A stretch of DNA of 25,208 bases from JANPEF01 sp031413115 (GCA_031413115.1 JANOEH010000020.1:1-25208); one strand, 5' to 3'. Shown: positions 8,108 to 16,262, counted from the first letter of the stretch. Notes: generated from the sequence alone by a model not told the origin. Made by a program: numbers and translations.

Positions 8108-8154
8108 CGCTCGCGATCACACACGAGGCGCTGGCGGGGCACGACGACCCGCCT
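8098..8154 (+). pseudogene. Relic of the 3' end of the class III aminotransferase gene
   Basis: Bases 8098-8135 match aminotransferase bases 6423-6460 at 35 of 38 positions. The match then jumps to a stretch like 6587-6600 (13 of 14) and ends in codons resembling 6612-6620. Translated rightward it reads SGLALAITHEALAGHDDPP, against SGLTLEITHEALA then GHDAAATDPPS in the intact protein. Two internal segments and the stop codon are therefore lost. It abuts the kynB relic in opposite orientation. Too short to function. Confidence 0.75.
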
Positions 8155-8172
8155 CGCGACGGCGGCTCGGCG

Positions 8173-9306
8173 TCAGCGCACGATGGCGAAACGCGAGGAG
8201 ACTGAGCGCGTGCCGGAGCGCAGTCGGAGGAAGTAGATCCCGTTCGACAGTGACCGGCCGTCCCGATCGAGCCCGTCCCAGCCCACGACGTGGCTTCCGG
8301 CAAAGAAGGCTCCGCTGGCAACTCTGCACAGGAAGCGGCCCGACGCGTCGTGCACGGTCACTTCCGCCCTTGCGTCGAGCGGCAGTGCAAATGCGATCGT
8401 CTCCACGTGACGCGACGGATTGGGCCATGCAGCGATCATCATGCGCTCATCCGCAACTTCCGGCAGGGGAACCACGCCGGTGGTGATCACGGCAGGGCTG
8501 GCGAGATCACCACGACCCGCGTTGTACACTGGGAGGATGTTTCCGAGGGCAAGCGTCCGGGCGAACCCGGCCGTCGGATCATAGGTGAACAGATCCTCAT
8601 CACTATTGATGTCGTAGCCCGCGAGGCGCATCTCCCCATCCAGATCAGCCCCCCAGCTCAACCCGGCAAGGTAAATCGCGCTCCCGTCTGGCGCCAGCGC
8701 GGCGTCGACGTGCAGCGCGGTGAGTGCGCCGGATCCGGTATCGACCGAGTAGAACGCGTTTCCGCTGACCACGATCCACTGGCCCCCGCCTGATTCCACT
8801 AGATCGCAGCCATCGCCGAGGTCGAACGGAACACTGAGGAGAGTGAGGGGCATTGCGGAGCCGATGATCGCTCCGGTCGTCTCGTCCACTTCGAGGAGTT
8901 CATTCGCTGCCGCATCGAGCGCGAGCAGGCGCCCGCCGCCCCCGTGCGCAGCTCCGCGGATGTTCCGTCCGAGGAGAAGAGGTCCGATGGATGTTGCCGC
9001 CGCCGTGGCGGGATCGATGGCGATGAGCCGCGAGGCAAGCGGGCCTCCCTGAACCTCGAAGGCACGCAGGGTCGGCCCGGGGAGCACGGCGAGCCCGTCC
9101 ACATCGATCGGGACCGTGGCGAGCTTGATCTCGCCGACCGCCAGCACTGACCCGGACACGACCCGGAATAGGGTCGCGGGGGGGGACGACAATGGATCCT
9201 TGGTCTTGACGCCCCAAGTTTCCGCGCCAACCGGGATCGCGGCGCAGGTCAAGATCGCCAGCAGGAGAAGCCGCAAGTGCCCGCAGCAGATCATGATCTG
9301 GCGCAT
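8173..9306 (-). CDS. Secreted beta-propeller-like protein with C-terminal FlgD/T9SS-like sorting domain
   Basis: Predicted exported protein of 377 aa with no recognised enzymatic role. It starts at ATG 9306, preceded by a strong GGAGGAGGAG, and opens with a signal peptide (MRQIMICCGHLRLLLLAILT, cleavage likely after a VGA). The middle (about 40-290) has repeated WD/PQQ-like strands such as RLIAIDPATAAATSIGPL, RLLALDAAANELLEVDETTG and AFYSVDTGSGALTAL, consistent with a beta-propeller. The last 75 residues (AAWPNPSRHVETIAFALP, then VTVHDASGRFL, VVGWDGLDRDGRSLSNGIYF) match FlgD-Ig/T9SS type A-like tails, common in FCB-group and Eisenbacteria-like genomes. The gene stands alone between relic sequence and kynB. 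Cargo role and secretion route are inferred. Confidence 0.75.
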   Translation of the reverse strand: MRQIMICCGHLRLLLLAILTCAAIPVGAETWGVKTKDPLSSPPATLFRVVSGSVLAVGEIKLATVPIDVDGLAVLPGPTLRAFEVQGGPLASRLIAIDPATAAATSIGPLLLGRNIRGAAHGGGGRLLALDAAANELLEVDETTGAIIGSAMPLTLLSVPFDLGDGCDLVESGGGQWIVVSGNAFYSVDTGSGALTALHVDAALAPDGSAIYLAGLSWGADLDGEMRLAGYDINSDEDLFTYDPTAGFARTLALGNILPVYNAGRGDLASPAVITTGVVPLPEVADERMMIAAWPNPSRHVETIAFALPLDARAEVTVHDASGRFLCRVASGAFFAGSHVVGWDGLDRDGRSLSNGIYFLRLRSGTRSVSSRFAIVR

Positions 9307-9358
9307 GGTATTCTCCTCCTCCCGCACTGCGCACGACGCGGCTGCGCGGCCGCAACCG

Positions 9359-9386
9359 GTTATCCCAGAGTGTCGTGATCGGACAA
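9359..9386 (-). promoter_or_regulatory. Possible promoter of the secreted propeller-like protein
   Basis: Reading leftward: TTGTCC (9386-9381), a 16-base spacer, and GATAAC (9364-9359), about 52 bases before the ATG at 9306. Each hexamer matches consensus at four positions. The gene would then be transcribed separately from the kynB operon upstream. Confidence 0.35.
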
Positions 9387-9415
9387 GGCTACCATGCGGA
9401 CCGCTCGCCGGCCAG

Positions 9416-9441
9416 CCTGTGGCGTCCTCCTGTGGCGTCCT
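9416..9441. repeat. Perfect 13-bp tandem duplication
   Basis: The unit CCTGTGGCGTCCT occurs twice head to tail with no mismatch, in the 184-bp gap between the kynB stop and the next leftward gene. Function unknown; likely a slippage product. Confidence 0.8.
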
Positions 9442-9490
9442 CCCAGGCAGCCTGTGCGCAGGGTCCCGCACCCCCGGCGTAGTCCGCGCG

Positions 9491-10141
9491 CTACAACGTC
9501 CGCAGCACCGCGCGAACTGGGCTCGCGTCCGCCCCGGCGAGCTTCAGCGGCAGCGCCACCAGTTCGTATCGCCCGGGCGCGGCGACCGCCAGTTCGAGTC
9601 CTTCGAGCAATACGATCCCGGCAGCGAACAGCGCGCGATGCGCGGGAAGATCCTTCGAGTCGACCGCATCGACCGAGAAGGTGTCAATGCCGACCAGGCG
9701 CAGCCCGGGCTGGCGGGCGAGTGCCGCCGCACCCTCGGCCGTGAAGTGCGGGAAGCGTTCCGGGAATGATTCGTATGCCCTGTCCAGCGTGCGCACGAGC
9801 AGCCGTTCGAGCTTGCCGCCGACCCCCGGAAACGCCGCCGCGTCCACCAGCGCGCGTTCCACCTCCCCCGCCCCGATCGCCTCGACCCCGCGCACCGCAA
9901 CGACCACACACGGTCCCCAGAACGCATCCAGCGGCAGCGACGCCGCGTCGCCCGGCCCGGCGCCCACGTGCATGGGCGCGTCGGCATGCGCACCGGTGTG
10001 CGGCGACAGCGTGACGCGACAGACGGTGACGGAGTCTCCGGAAGCGGGATCGAACGCGAGGTCGATCGACAGCGGCGTGTCGCCCGGGTAGACGGGCGCG
10101 CCGACACCGATCGCAGGCGAGATGTCGATCAGGCGGCTCAC
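9491..10141 (-). CDS. kynB: Kynurenine formamidase / arylformamidase-like cyclase-family hydrolase
   Basis: Metal-dependent hydrolase of 216 aa that, in the KynB family, cleaves N-formylkynurenine to kynurenine and formate. The signature is SPHTGAHADAPMHVG (HxGxHxDxPxH), with a good N-terminal LIDISPAIGVGAPVYPGDTP and IDTFSVDAVDSKDLPAH further on. Length is normal for KynB (about 210 aa). The start is GTG 10141, which overlaps the upstream TGA in the tetramer GTGA, giving translational coupling to the kynureninase-like gene. Adjacency of the two supports a kynurenine role. The same fold also includes isatin hydrolases and other putative cyclases, so the substrate is not certain. No tryptophan dioxygenase gene lies in the window. 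A decayed 3' copy is at 7919-8107. Confidence 0.8.
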   Translation of the reverse strand: MSRLIDISPAIGVGAPVYPGDTPLSIDLAFDPASGDSVTVCRVTLSPHTGAHADAPMHVGAGPGDAASLPLDAFWGPCVVVAVRGVEAIGAGEVERALVDAAAFPGVGGKLERLLVRTLDRAYESFPERFPHFTAEGAAALARQPGLRLVGIDTFSVDAVDSKDLPAHRALFAAGIVLLEGLELAVAAPGRYELVALPLKLAGADASPVRAVLRTL

Positions 10142-11322
10142 GCCACCCCGGTGCGCATCCGGTCGACGATCTCCTTCATCGCGGAAAGCGCGGCCTCGAC
10201 GTCGTCGTCGCTGGTGTAGAAGTGCGGGCCCAGGCGCACGCCGACGCCGGGTCGCCAGTCGCACAGCACGTCTCGGCGATCGAGCTCGGCCTGCACCCGC
10301 CCGGCCTCGGGCACGCCGATCGACACGGAGCCGCCACGGCGGGCCGCATCGGCGGGCGAGTTCAGCGGCCAGCCCTGCTCCTGCGCGAACGCGACGATGC
10401 GCGAGGTCAGGCGCTGCGACTTCGCGCGGATCGCGTCGATGCCGATCTCGCCCAGGATCTCGTAGCCGGCGCGCGCCGCGTAGAGGCACGGGATGTGCGG
10501 CGTGCCGGAGAGCGTGCGCAGGCCGTCCTCGCGATAGCGCATCGGACCGGGGTCGAACCCGAACGGCTCGGGATGTGCGACCCATCCGGTGAGTCGGGGG
10601 CGGAACGACGACAGCAAGTCCGGGCGCACGTAGAGGAAGCCCGCGCCGGGCCCCCCGCACAGGTACTTCACCGAGCCGCCGGTCAGGTAGTCGACGCCGA
10701 GTGCGGTCACGTCCATCGGCACCGCGCCGATCCACTGGTAGGCGTCGAGCAGCACCGGCGCGCCGTGGCGATGCGCGGCGGCGATGATCGGAGCGATGTC
10801 GACCAGGGCAGCGCTCTTGAAGATGACGCCCGAGATCGCCACGACCGCAGTCTTCTCGTCGATCGCGTCGATCACGCGTTGTGCATCGATCGTCAATCCG
10901 TCGCCGGAGGCGACGCGAGTGATCCGGGCACCCCGATCCGCCTGCCCTTCGTACAAGTACAGGCAAGATGGAAAATCCAGCTCCGTGCACACCAGCCGAT
11001 CCCGCCCCCCCTGGAAATCCACCGCCGAAAGCACCGTCGCCTGCGCCTGTGTCACGTTCGGGTGCATGGTCACCGAGCCCGCGGGCGCGCCCATCAACGG
11101 CGCGAGCACGTCACCGACCTCGATCGGCAGCATCCACCACGCCTCGGACCAGGCGCGGATGCCGCGCTCGTCCCAGGTGTCGAGGTACTCCGCGACGCGC
11201 GCGCGGGCACGCCGCGGCATGGCGCCGAGCGAGTGGGCGATCAGGTGATGGGTGCGCTGCGACAGCGGGAACTCGTCGCGCCAGGCGAGGAGCGGGTCTG
11301 TTGTCTTGCCCGTGCTGATCAC
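10138..11322 (-). CDS. kynU: Kynureninase-like PLP-dependent class V aminotransferase-fold enzyme
   Basis: PLP enzyme of 394 aa. Kynureninase splits kynurenine into anthranilate and alanine. Visible: HPNVTQAQATVLSAVDF (cofactor-phosphate side), PLP Asp in LLDAYQWIGAVPMDV (D193) and Schiff-base Lys in GGSVKYLCGGPGAGFLYVR (K219), then LSGTPHIPCLYAARAG. Classical kynureninases have DxAHxxGN at the Asp motif; here it is DAYQWIGA, as in a divergent group often labelled kynureninase but related to isopenicillin N epimerase-like enzymes. The GTG start at 11322 overlaps the upstream TGA (GTGA), and the stop overlaps the next GTG the same way. Coupling to a KynB-type gene is the best support for kynurenine as substrate. 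A cysteine-desulfurase-like or lyase role is a weaker alternative. Confidence 0.7.
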   Translation of the reverse strand: MISTGKTTDPLLAWRDEFPLSQRTHHLIAHSLGAMPRRARARVAEYLDTWDERGIRAWSEAWWMLPIEVGDVLAPLMGAPAGSVTMHPNVTQAQATVLSAVDFQGGRDRLVCTELDFPSCLYLYEGQADRGARITRVASGDGLTIDAQRVIDAIDEKTAVVAISGVIFKSAALVDIAPIIAAAHRHGAPVLLDAYQWIGAVPMDVTALGVDYLTGGSVKYLCGGPGAGFLYVRPDLLSSFRPRLTGWVAHPEPFGFDPGPMRYREDGLRTLSGTPHIPCLYAARAGYEILGEIGIDAIRAKSQRLTSRIVAFAQEQGWPLNSPADAARRGGSVSIGVPEAGRVQAELDRRDVLCDWRPGVGVRLGPHFYTSDDDVEAALSAMKEIVDRMRTGVA

Positions 11323-11948
11323 AGGCCGTTGCCTGCAGCATCGGGGCCCAGGTGCGTCCGATAGGCGTCGGGCGTGTTGATGTTGATCAGCACCGCCGGA
11401 TCCTTCGCGTCGACGAAGCGGCGGCGCTCGGCGTGGGCGACGAGGAAATCGGCCAGCGTCGTCTCGGCCGGATCGGCCGCGGCCGTGTCCCCGAGGCGAT
11501 ACACCAGCGAGCGCGAGAGCAGCACGGGATGCCCCGCCTCGCCCTCGTAGGCGGCGAGGACGGCGTCGTCGAGGTCAACCTGGTAGGCACTCACCACGGC
11601 GGCGTAAGTCTCGGCGCGCACCATGGGCATGTCGACGAGAACGATCATCGCACCCTCGAGGTCGGGCTGCGTGCGGATCAGCGCGCGCAAGCCCGCCCGC
11701 ACCGAGGAGAACATCCCGAGCTTGTGCCCGCGGTGCAGGATCGCAACGGCGCGCCCCAGCTCGACCGTGTCCTTGATCAGCGGCGCCTTGGCACCGAGAA
11801 CGACGATCGTCGAGTCGATCTCGGGCACCGAGTCGATGCGGTCGAGGATGTGTTCGAGAAAGGTCTGCCCCTCGATCTGCAGCAGCGGCTTCGGGGCGCC
11901 CATGCGATCGGACGAGCCGGCCGCGAGCACGATCGCGCCGAAGCTCAC
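11319..11948 (-). CDS. mocA: MocA-like molybdenum cofactor cytidylyltransferase (NTP_transf_3)
   Basis: Nucleotidyltransferase of 209 aa. MocA enzymes join CTP to Mo-molybdopterin to make the cytosine dinucleotide cofactor used by many molybdenum hydroxylases. The N-terminal motif IVLAAGSSDRMGAPKPLL (6-23) is the nucleotide-binding signature with the conserved Lys. Further on are LGMFSSVRAGL, the metal-binding MIVLVDMPMV and EAGHPVLLSR. The GTG start at 11948 overlaps the xdhC TGA, and the stop overlaps the kynureninase-like GTG. Its place after xdhC and the three hydroxylase subunits strongly suggests it serves that enzyme. Guanylyl versus cytidylyl preference cannot be proven here. Confidence 0.85.
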   Translation of the reverse strand: MSFGAIVLAAGSSDRMGAPKPLLQIEGQTFLEHILDRIDSVPEIDSTIVVLGAKAPLIKDTVELGRAVAILHRGHKLGMFSSVRAGLRALIRTQPDLEGAMIVLVDMPMVRAETYAAVVSAYQVDLDDAVLAAYEGEAGHPVLLSRSLVYRLGDTAAADPAETTLADFLVAHAERRRFVDAKDPAVLININTPDAYRTHLGPDAAGNGL

Positions 11949-12818
11949 GCGCTCTCCACGGGAAGGCTTGCGGGGCTCGCCTCGGAGCGTACGCGCTTCG
12001 CGCGCACGGGCATTCCATCATCGATCGGCACCCCGCGGCGCCACGCCACCAGCTCGGCGGTGATGGACAGTGCGATCTCCTCGGGCGTGACCGCTCCGAT
12101 CTGGACGCCGAGCGGCGAGCGCAGCCGCGCCAGCGCCTGGTCGCTCAGTCCCTGGGCACGCAGGCGCATGACGAACTTGTTGCGCTTCGACTCCGAGCCG
12201 ACGAGCCCGAAGAAGCCTGCGCGTGAGCCCGCCAGCGCGCGCACCAACGCCTGGTCGAGCGGATGGTGATGCGTGACGACGACCACCGCGGTGTCCGCGT
12301 CGAGCGCCAGCTCGTGGACGACCGCCTCGGGCTCGTCGCACAGAACGCGCGTGCCGGTCGGGAAGCGTGCCGGGTCGGCCCCACGCCTCGCGCCCGTCGA
12401 CGACCAGCGTCTCGAAACCGACGCCCGCGGCGAACTGCGCGAGCGGCAGGGCGATGTGCCCAGCGCCGAGCACGACCAGTCGCGCCGGCATCGTCACCCG
12501 CTCGAGGAAGACGCTCATCGTCCCGCCACAGCACATGCCCAGTTCCGTCGTCAGGTTGATCGCCAGAAGTTGCGTTGCGGGGGCATCGGGCACAGCCAGC
12601 AACGCCGCTGCGTCGGCGAGCACGCGATGCTCGAGCGCGCCCCCGCCCACGGTCCCCCCCTGCTGCCCGTCGGCGAGAACCAGCAGCTTCGCGCCGGGAC
12701 CTTGGGGCGTCGAGCCGGTCGCCTCGACGACTGTCGCCATCACCGCCGGAACGCGTGCCTCGCGCACCTGGACGAGCGCGCGCGGCACGTCGCGATCGAG
12801 GACGAAGGGGTCGGTCAT
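11945..12818 (-). CDS. xdhC: XdhC/CoxI family Mo-cofactor insertion chaperone, interrupted by a one-base frameshift
   Basis: XdhC-type proteins bind Mo cofactor, assist its sulfuration and insert it into molybdenum hydroxylases. ATG 12818 follows TGAGGCACCC, with GAGG six bases upstream, 7 bases after the FAD-subunit stop. The first frame gives the XdhC_CoxI domain (EATGSTPQGPGAKLLVLADG, GGALEHRVLADAAALL, TTELGMCCGGTMSVFLE) and the Rossmann start LVVLGAGHIALPLAQFAAG up to VVDGREAW. The match then moves to another frame (DPARFPTGTRVLCDEPEAVV, VVVVTHHHPLDQALV, GFFGLVGSESKRNKF) and ends at TGA 11945. The span of 874 bases is one over a multiple of three. One extra G in the G4 run (C4 at 12379-12382 on +) explains it; removal gives about 290 aa, normal for the family. 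Sequencing error or real mutation are both possible. Confidence 0.8.
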
Positions 12819-12825
12819 GGGTGCC

Positions 12826-13899
12826 TCACGCGGGAACGGGTTCGAGGACGGGCGGCCCGGCCGGCAGGCCCAGCGCCTGCGCGAACGCGCGGCGAACGAG
12901 CACGGGCAGCATCGCATGGCGCCAGTCGGGATCGACCGAAATGTTGGTCAGGGGCTTGCATTGCTTGCGCGCCGCTTCACCGAGCGCAGTGAAGACTTCG
13001 AGCGTCGGCCGCTGCGCGCGCGCCAGCGCGTCGAGCCCGGTCACCTCGCGCGGCTTCGCGCCGAGCGCACCGACGACGATGCGCGCGGTCGCCAGCGTCC
13101 CGTCGGGTGCGGCCGTTCCGGCCACCGCGACCGACAGCAGTGGGAAGTCGATCGCGTTCCTCGCCCGCAGCTTCTGGTAGCCCGCGAACGCGCCGGGCAC
13201 CGGGGCGGGCACGCGCGCCTCGGTCAGGATCTCGTCGGCGGCGATCACGCTGTTGCGCCGGCCTTCGCCCGCGAACCAGTCGGCGAGTGCCACGACCCGC
13301 TCGCCGCGCGCCGCACTGTGCAGCACGACCGTGCCGCCCAGGGCCACGAGCATCGTTGCGCCGTCCGACGACATCGCCGCAACGCAGCGCGTGCCGCCGG
13401 GGACAACGTGGCACTTCGTGCCGTCGCGCTTCAGGCAATAGCCCAGCGCCTCGCGCCAGTGAGCGGTCTGGTTGTAGTACGTGCAGCGCGTGTCGAGGCA
13501 CAGGTTCCCGCCGACGGTTCCCATGACGCGCAGCTGGGGTCCTGCGATCTGTCCCCATGCGCGGGCGAGCGCGGGCCATGTACCGCCGAAGGCGGAATCG
13601 GAGGCGGCACGGGCGATGGAAGTGAGCGCGCCGATCTTGAGCGCTCCGCTCTCGCCAGAAGACACACCGCGCATCCCCGGCAGCGCCTTGAGCGCCACCA
13701 CCGTCTCGACGTCCAGCAATCCATGCTTGAGGTTCGGCACGAGGTCCGTGCCGCCGGCGAGCAGGCGCACCGGGCGCGACACCCAGGCGTCGGCGTTCGC
13801 GACGGTCGGCCCGCTGTCGGCGCCATTGCGCGAGAGAGCGTCGAGCGCCTCGGACAGCGAGCGCGGGCGCACCACCCGAAAGCGCGGGAGCGGAAGCAT
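12826..13899 (-). CDS. hcrB: FAD and extra [4Fe-4S]-binding medium subunit of a 4-hydroxybenzoyl-CoA-reductase-type Mo hydroxylase (HcrB-like)
   Basis: Electron-transfer subunit of 357 aa. FAD motifs are LLAGGTDLVPNLKHG (47-60) and MGTVGGNLCLDTRC (126-139). Cys 139, 155, 163 and 172 (spacing 16/8/9) sit in a loop, TYYNQTAHWREALGYCLKRD followed by TKCHVV and TRCVAA. This loop is the special insertion of 4-hydroxybenzoyl-CoA reductase beta subunits, where four Cys bind a [4Fe-4S] cluster that ordinary xanthine dehydrogenases lack. I chose ATG 13899 over the in-frame ATG 13917 because it overlaps the upstream TGA (TGATG) and has GGAAGGG upstream. The true substrate may be a related aromatic acyl-CoA or heterocycle. 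No lesion seen. Confidence 0.85.
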   Translation of the reverse strand: MLPLPRFRVVRPRSLSEALDALSRNGADSGPTVANADAWVSRPVRLLAGGTDLVPNLKHGLLDVETVVALKALPGMRGVSSGESGALKIGALTSIARAASDSAFGGTWPALARAWGQIAGPQLRVMGTVGGNLCLDTRCTYYNQTAHWREALGYCLKRDGTKCHVVPGGTRCVAAMSSDGATMLVALGGTVVLHSAARGERVVALADWFAGEGRRNSVIAADEILTEARVPAPVPGAFAGYQKLRARNAIDFPLLSVAVAGTAAPDGTLATARIVVGALGAKPREVTGLDALARAQRPTLEVFTALGEAARKQCKPLTNISVDPDWRHAMLPVLVRRAFAQALGLPAGPPVLEPVPA

Positions 13900-14663
13900 C
13901 AGACCACACCCTTCCACGCGCGGCCTTCGGCGCGGCGGGCAGCGAGGCCGGCGAGCACGCGCCCGGGCCAGAACGGCAACACCGTCAGGCGCACGCCGAT
14001 TGCGTCGTAGATCGCGTTCGCGATCGCCGGCACCGACGAGTGGAGCGGTCCCTCGCCCGCTTCCTTGGCACCGTACGGCCCCTCGGGGTCGACCGACTCG
14101 ACGATGTGCGCCTCGAACTCGGGGCAGTCGAGCGACGTCGGGATCCGATAATCGAGCAGTGACGGTCCCGTGTGCAGGCCGGTCGGGCTGTACGCCTGCT
14201 CCTCCATCAGGGCTTCGGCGAAGCCCATGTAGGTCGAGCCCTCGATCTGGCCCTCGACCAGCGTCGGGTTCAAGGCGCGGCCGCAGTCATGCGCCACCCA
14301 GATCTTCTTCACGTCAACCACGCCGGTCTCGACATCGACGTCGACCTCGGCCAGGTGCGCCGTGAACGAGTACGCCGGCGAGGCGCCGATCGTGCCGCCG
14401 CGGTAGGCGCCGTGCACGTCCTTGGGCGTATTGTATGAGCCGACCGAGCCCAGCGTGCCGAACTTCGACTCGGCGAGCACGAACGCCTCGGCGGGCGTCA
14501 TCGTGCGCGCCGTGTCCTGCCACGTGCCGACCCTGCCGCCGGCCAGCCACACGCTGTGCGCGGGCACCTCCCACGCCTCGGCCACCGCCTCCTGCACCCA
14601 CTTCTTCAGCTTCCTGCACGCGTCGAGCGCGGCGTTGCCGACCATGAACGTGACGCGACTCGA
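13899..14663 (-). pseudogene. hcrA: C-terminal part of the molybdenum hydroxylase large subunit, downstream of an in-frame TAA
   Basis: This segment continues the large subunit in the same frame after TAA 14666-14664. It reads SSRVTFMVGNAALDACRKL onward, as expected in HcrA-type proteins after a Tyr. It includes VDVKKIWVAHDCGRALNP, EGQIEGSTYMGFAEALMEEQ, LLDYRIPTS and YGAKEAGEGPLHSSVP; the Glu of KEAGEG (codon 14054-14052) is the expected catalytic base of molybdenum hydroxylases. An internal ATG at 14645 could in theory start a separate 248-aa piece, but I see no clear ribosome-binding site and such a fragment would lack most cofactor contacts. The coding signal is intact to TGA 13901-13899, so the stop is either recent or a sequence error. 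Confidence 0.8.
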
Positions 14664-16262
14664 TTAGGCGCCCATGTCGACCGGCGTGAGGTCGGTGTCG
14701 GCGGCAACGACGCGGATCGACTCGAGCGTGACGCCCAGCTCCTCGGCCACGACGTAGGCGAGCATCGAGTCGGAGCCCTGCCCGATGTCCGACGCGCCGC
14801 AGAAGATCGTGACCCGCCCGCTGCGGTCGGCGCGCAGCTGGACGGCGCTCTGCGGCATGTCGTTCGGGTAGATCGGGTAGTTCGTGCCCGAGATGTACAT
14901 CGAGCCGGCGACGCCGAGCCCGCGCCCGAACGGCAGCTTGCGGAAGCGCTCCTTCCAGCCCGAGGCACCCTCGACCTTGTCGAGGCACTCGAGAAATCCA
15001 TTGGAGGTGACGCGCAGCTCGTTGACCGTACGCACGTGGTCGCCGATGAAGTTCTTCCGCCGCATCTCGATCGGGTCCATGCCGACCTTCTCGGCCAGCA
15101 TGTCCATCATGCACTCGAACGCGAACCGCGGCTGGACCGAGCCATGCCCCCGCTTGGGGCCGCACACCGGCTTGTTGGTGAACACTCGCGTCGAGTCGAA
15201 TTCATAGGTGGGGAAGCGATACGGCGCCGTCAACAGCTGCCCGGAGTAATACGTCGTGACCAGCCCGAACGACGACGCAGCCCCACCGTCGAGATAAATC
15301 TTCGACTTCACGCCCGTGAGCATCCCGTCTTTCGTCATGCCCGCGCGGTAGTGGAGCCGCATCGGGTGCCGCCCGCGGTGCGCGTAGAACACCTCCTCGC
15401 GGGTGTAGAGGATCTTCACCGGCCGGCCGGTCTTGAGGGCGAGGAAGGCAACGCAGAACTCGAGCGAGAACGGCTCGCTCTTCCCGCCGAAGCCGCCACC
15501 CACCGTCGGCTGGATCACGCGCACGCGATCGGCCGGGATGCGCAGCACCTTCGCCAGGTCGCGGTGCAGGTAGTGCGGCACCTGCGTCGAGGAGTAGACG
15601 GTGATCACGCCGTTGAGCTCGGGCACGCCGATGGCGCAGTGCGGCTCGATCGGCACATGGGTCGAGCCGGCGTAGAAGAACTCCTGCTCGAGCTCGATGT
15701 CCGAGGCGGCCAGGGCGCCGTCGACGTCGCCGAACGTCAGCGTCACCTGCTTCGAGATGTTGCCATGTTTCGCGAATGGGTTGACCTTGTGCGCGTCGTC
15801 GTCGTGGGCCAGCGCGTCGTCGATGGTGAGCACGTTGGGCAGGAGCTCGTAGTCCACGCGGACGAGCGCCAGCGCCTCGGCGGCCGTGCGCTCGTCGACG
15901 GCGGCGAGGCAGGCGACCGCGTCCCCCACGTAGGCGACCTTATTCAGCGCAAGCGCATATTCATCCTGCGTCCAGGGGATGATTCCAAAGGGGACCGGGA
16001 AGTCTTTTCCAGTGCAGGCCGCGATCACACCCGGGTGGGCGAGAGCTGGCGCGAGGTCAATGGCCTTGATCTTCGCGTGGGGGTGCGGCGAGCGCAGGAT
16101 CTTCGCGTGGAGCATCCGTGGGAAGACCAGGTCGTCGGCGTAGATCGCCTGGCCGGTGACCTTGCGGCGGCCCTCGACCTTGCGGTTGCGCTTCCCGATG
16201 ACCGAGAAGCCGGTGGCCGGCTGCGGGGGCTTCGGCGGCGCGTCGACGGGCGTCGAGTTCAC
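14664..16262 (-). CDS. hcrA: N-terminal part (about 532 aa) of the molybdenum-binding large subunit, 4-hydroxybenzoyl-CoA-reductase type (HcrA-like), cut by TAA
   Basis: Catalytic subunit that binds Mo-molybdopterin cytosine dinucleotide. GTG 16262 overlaps the small-subunit TGA (GTGA) and has GGAGGAGGGG upstream, so it is preferred to the longer frame from 16337. Recognisable: the entry domain KRNRKVEGRRKVTGQAIYAD with KILRSPHPHAKI, cofactor motif QPTVGGGFGGKSEPF, GPKRGHGSVQPRFAFECMMD and CGASDIGQGSDSMLAYVVAE. The frame ends at ADTDLTPVDMGA with TAA (14664-14666), where HcrA proteins continue GSYSSRVTFM; one base change (TAC or TAT to TAA) explains it. Without it the protein would be 787 aa including the replaced Tyr, near the family length. 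If the stop is real, the product lacks the catalytic Glu and would be inactive. Confidence 0.88.
   Translation of the reverse strand: MNSTPVDAPPKPPQPATGFSVIGKRNRKVEGRRKVTGQAIYADDLVFPRMLHAKILRSPHPHAKIKAIDLAPALAHPGVIAACTGKDFPVPFGIIPWTQDEYALALNKVAYVGDAVACLAAVDERTAAEALALVRVDYELLPNVLTIDDALAHDDDAHKVNPFAKHGNISKQVTLTFGDVDGALAASDIELEQEFFYAGSTHVPIEPHCAIGVPELNGVITVYSSTQVPHYLHRDLAKVLRIPADRVRVIQPTVGGGFGGKSEPFSLEFCVAFLALKTGRPVKILYTREEVFYAHRGRHPMRLHYRAGMTKDGMLTGVKSKIYLDGGAASSFGLVTTYYSGQLLTAPYRFPTYEFDSTRVFTNKPVCGPKRGHGSVQPRFAFECMMDMLAEKVGMDPIEMRRKNFIGDHVRTVNELRVTSNGFLECLDKVEGASGWKERFRKLPFGRGLGVAGSMYISGTNYPIYPNDMPQSAVQLRADRSGRVTIFCGASDIGQGSDSMLAYVVAEELGVTLESIRVVAADTDLTPVDMGA

Noticed and set aside
12018..12360. 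Continuation of the first xdhC frame as an Arg-rich protein end
   Set aside because: Family similarity moves to another frame after the G4 run; the Arg-rich continuation is frameshift readthrough.
14664..14666. Programmed recoding of the in-frame stop as an unusual amino acid
   Set aside because: The codon is TAA, not TGA (selenocysteine) or TAG (pyrrolysine), and relatives have Tyr there; mutation or error is simpler.
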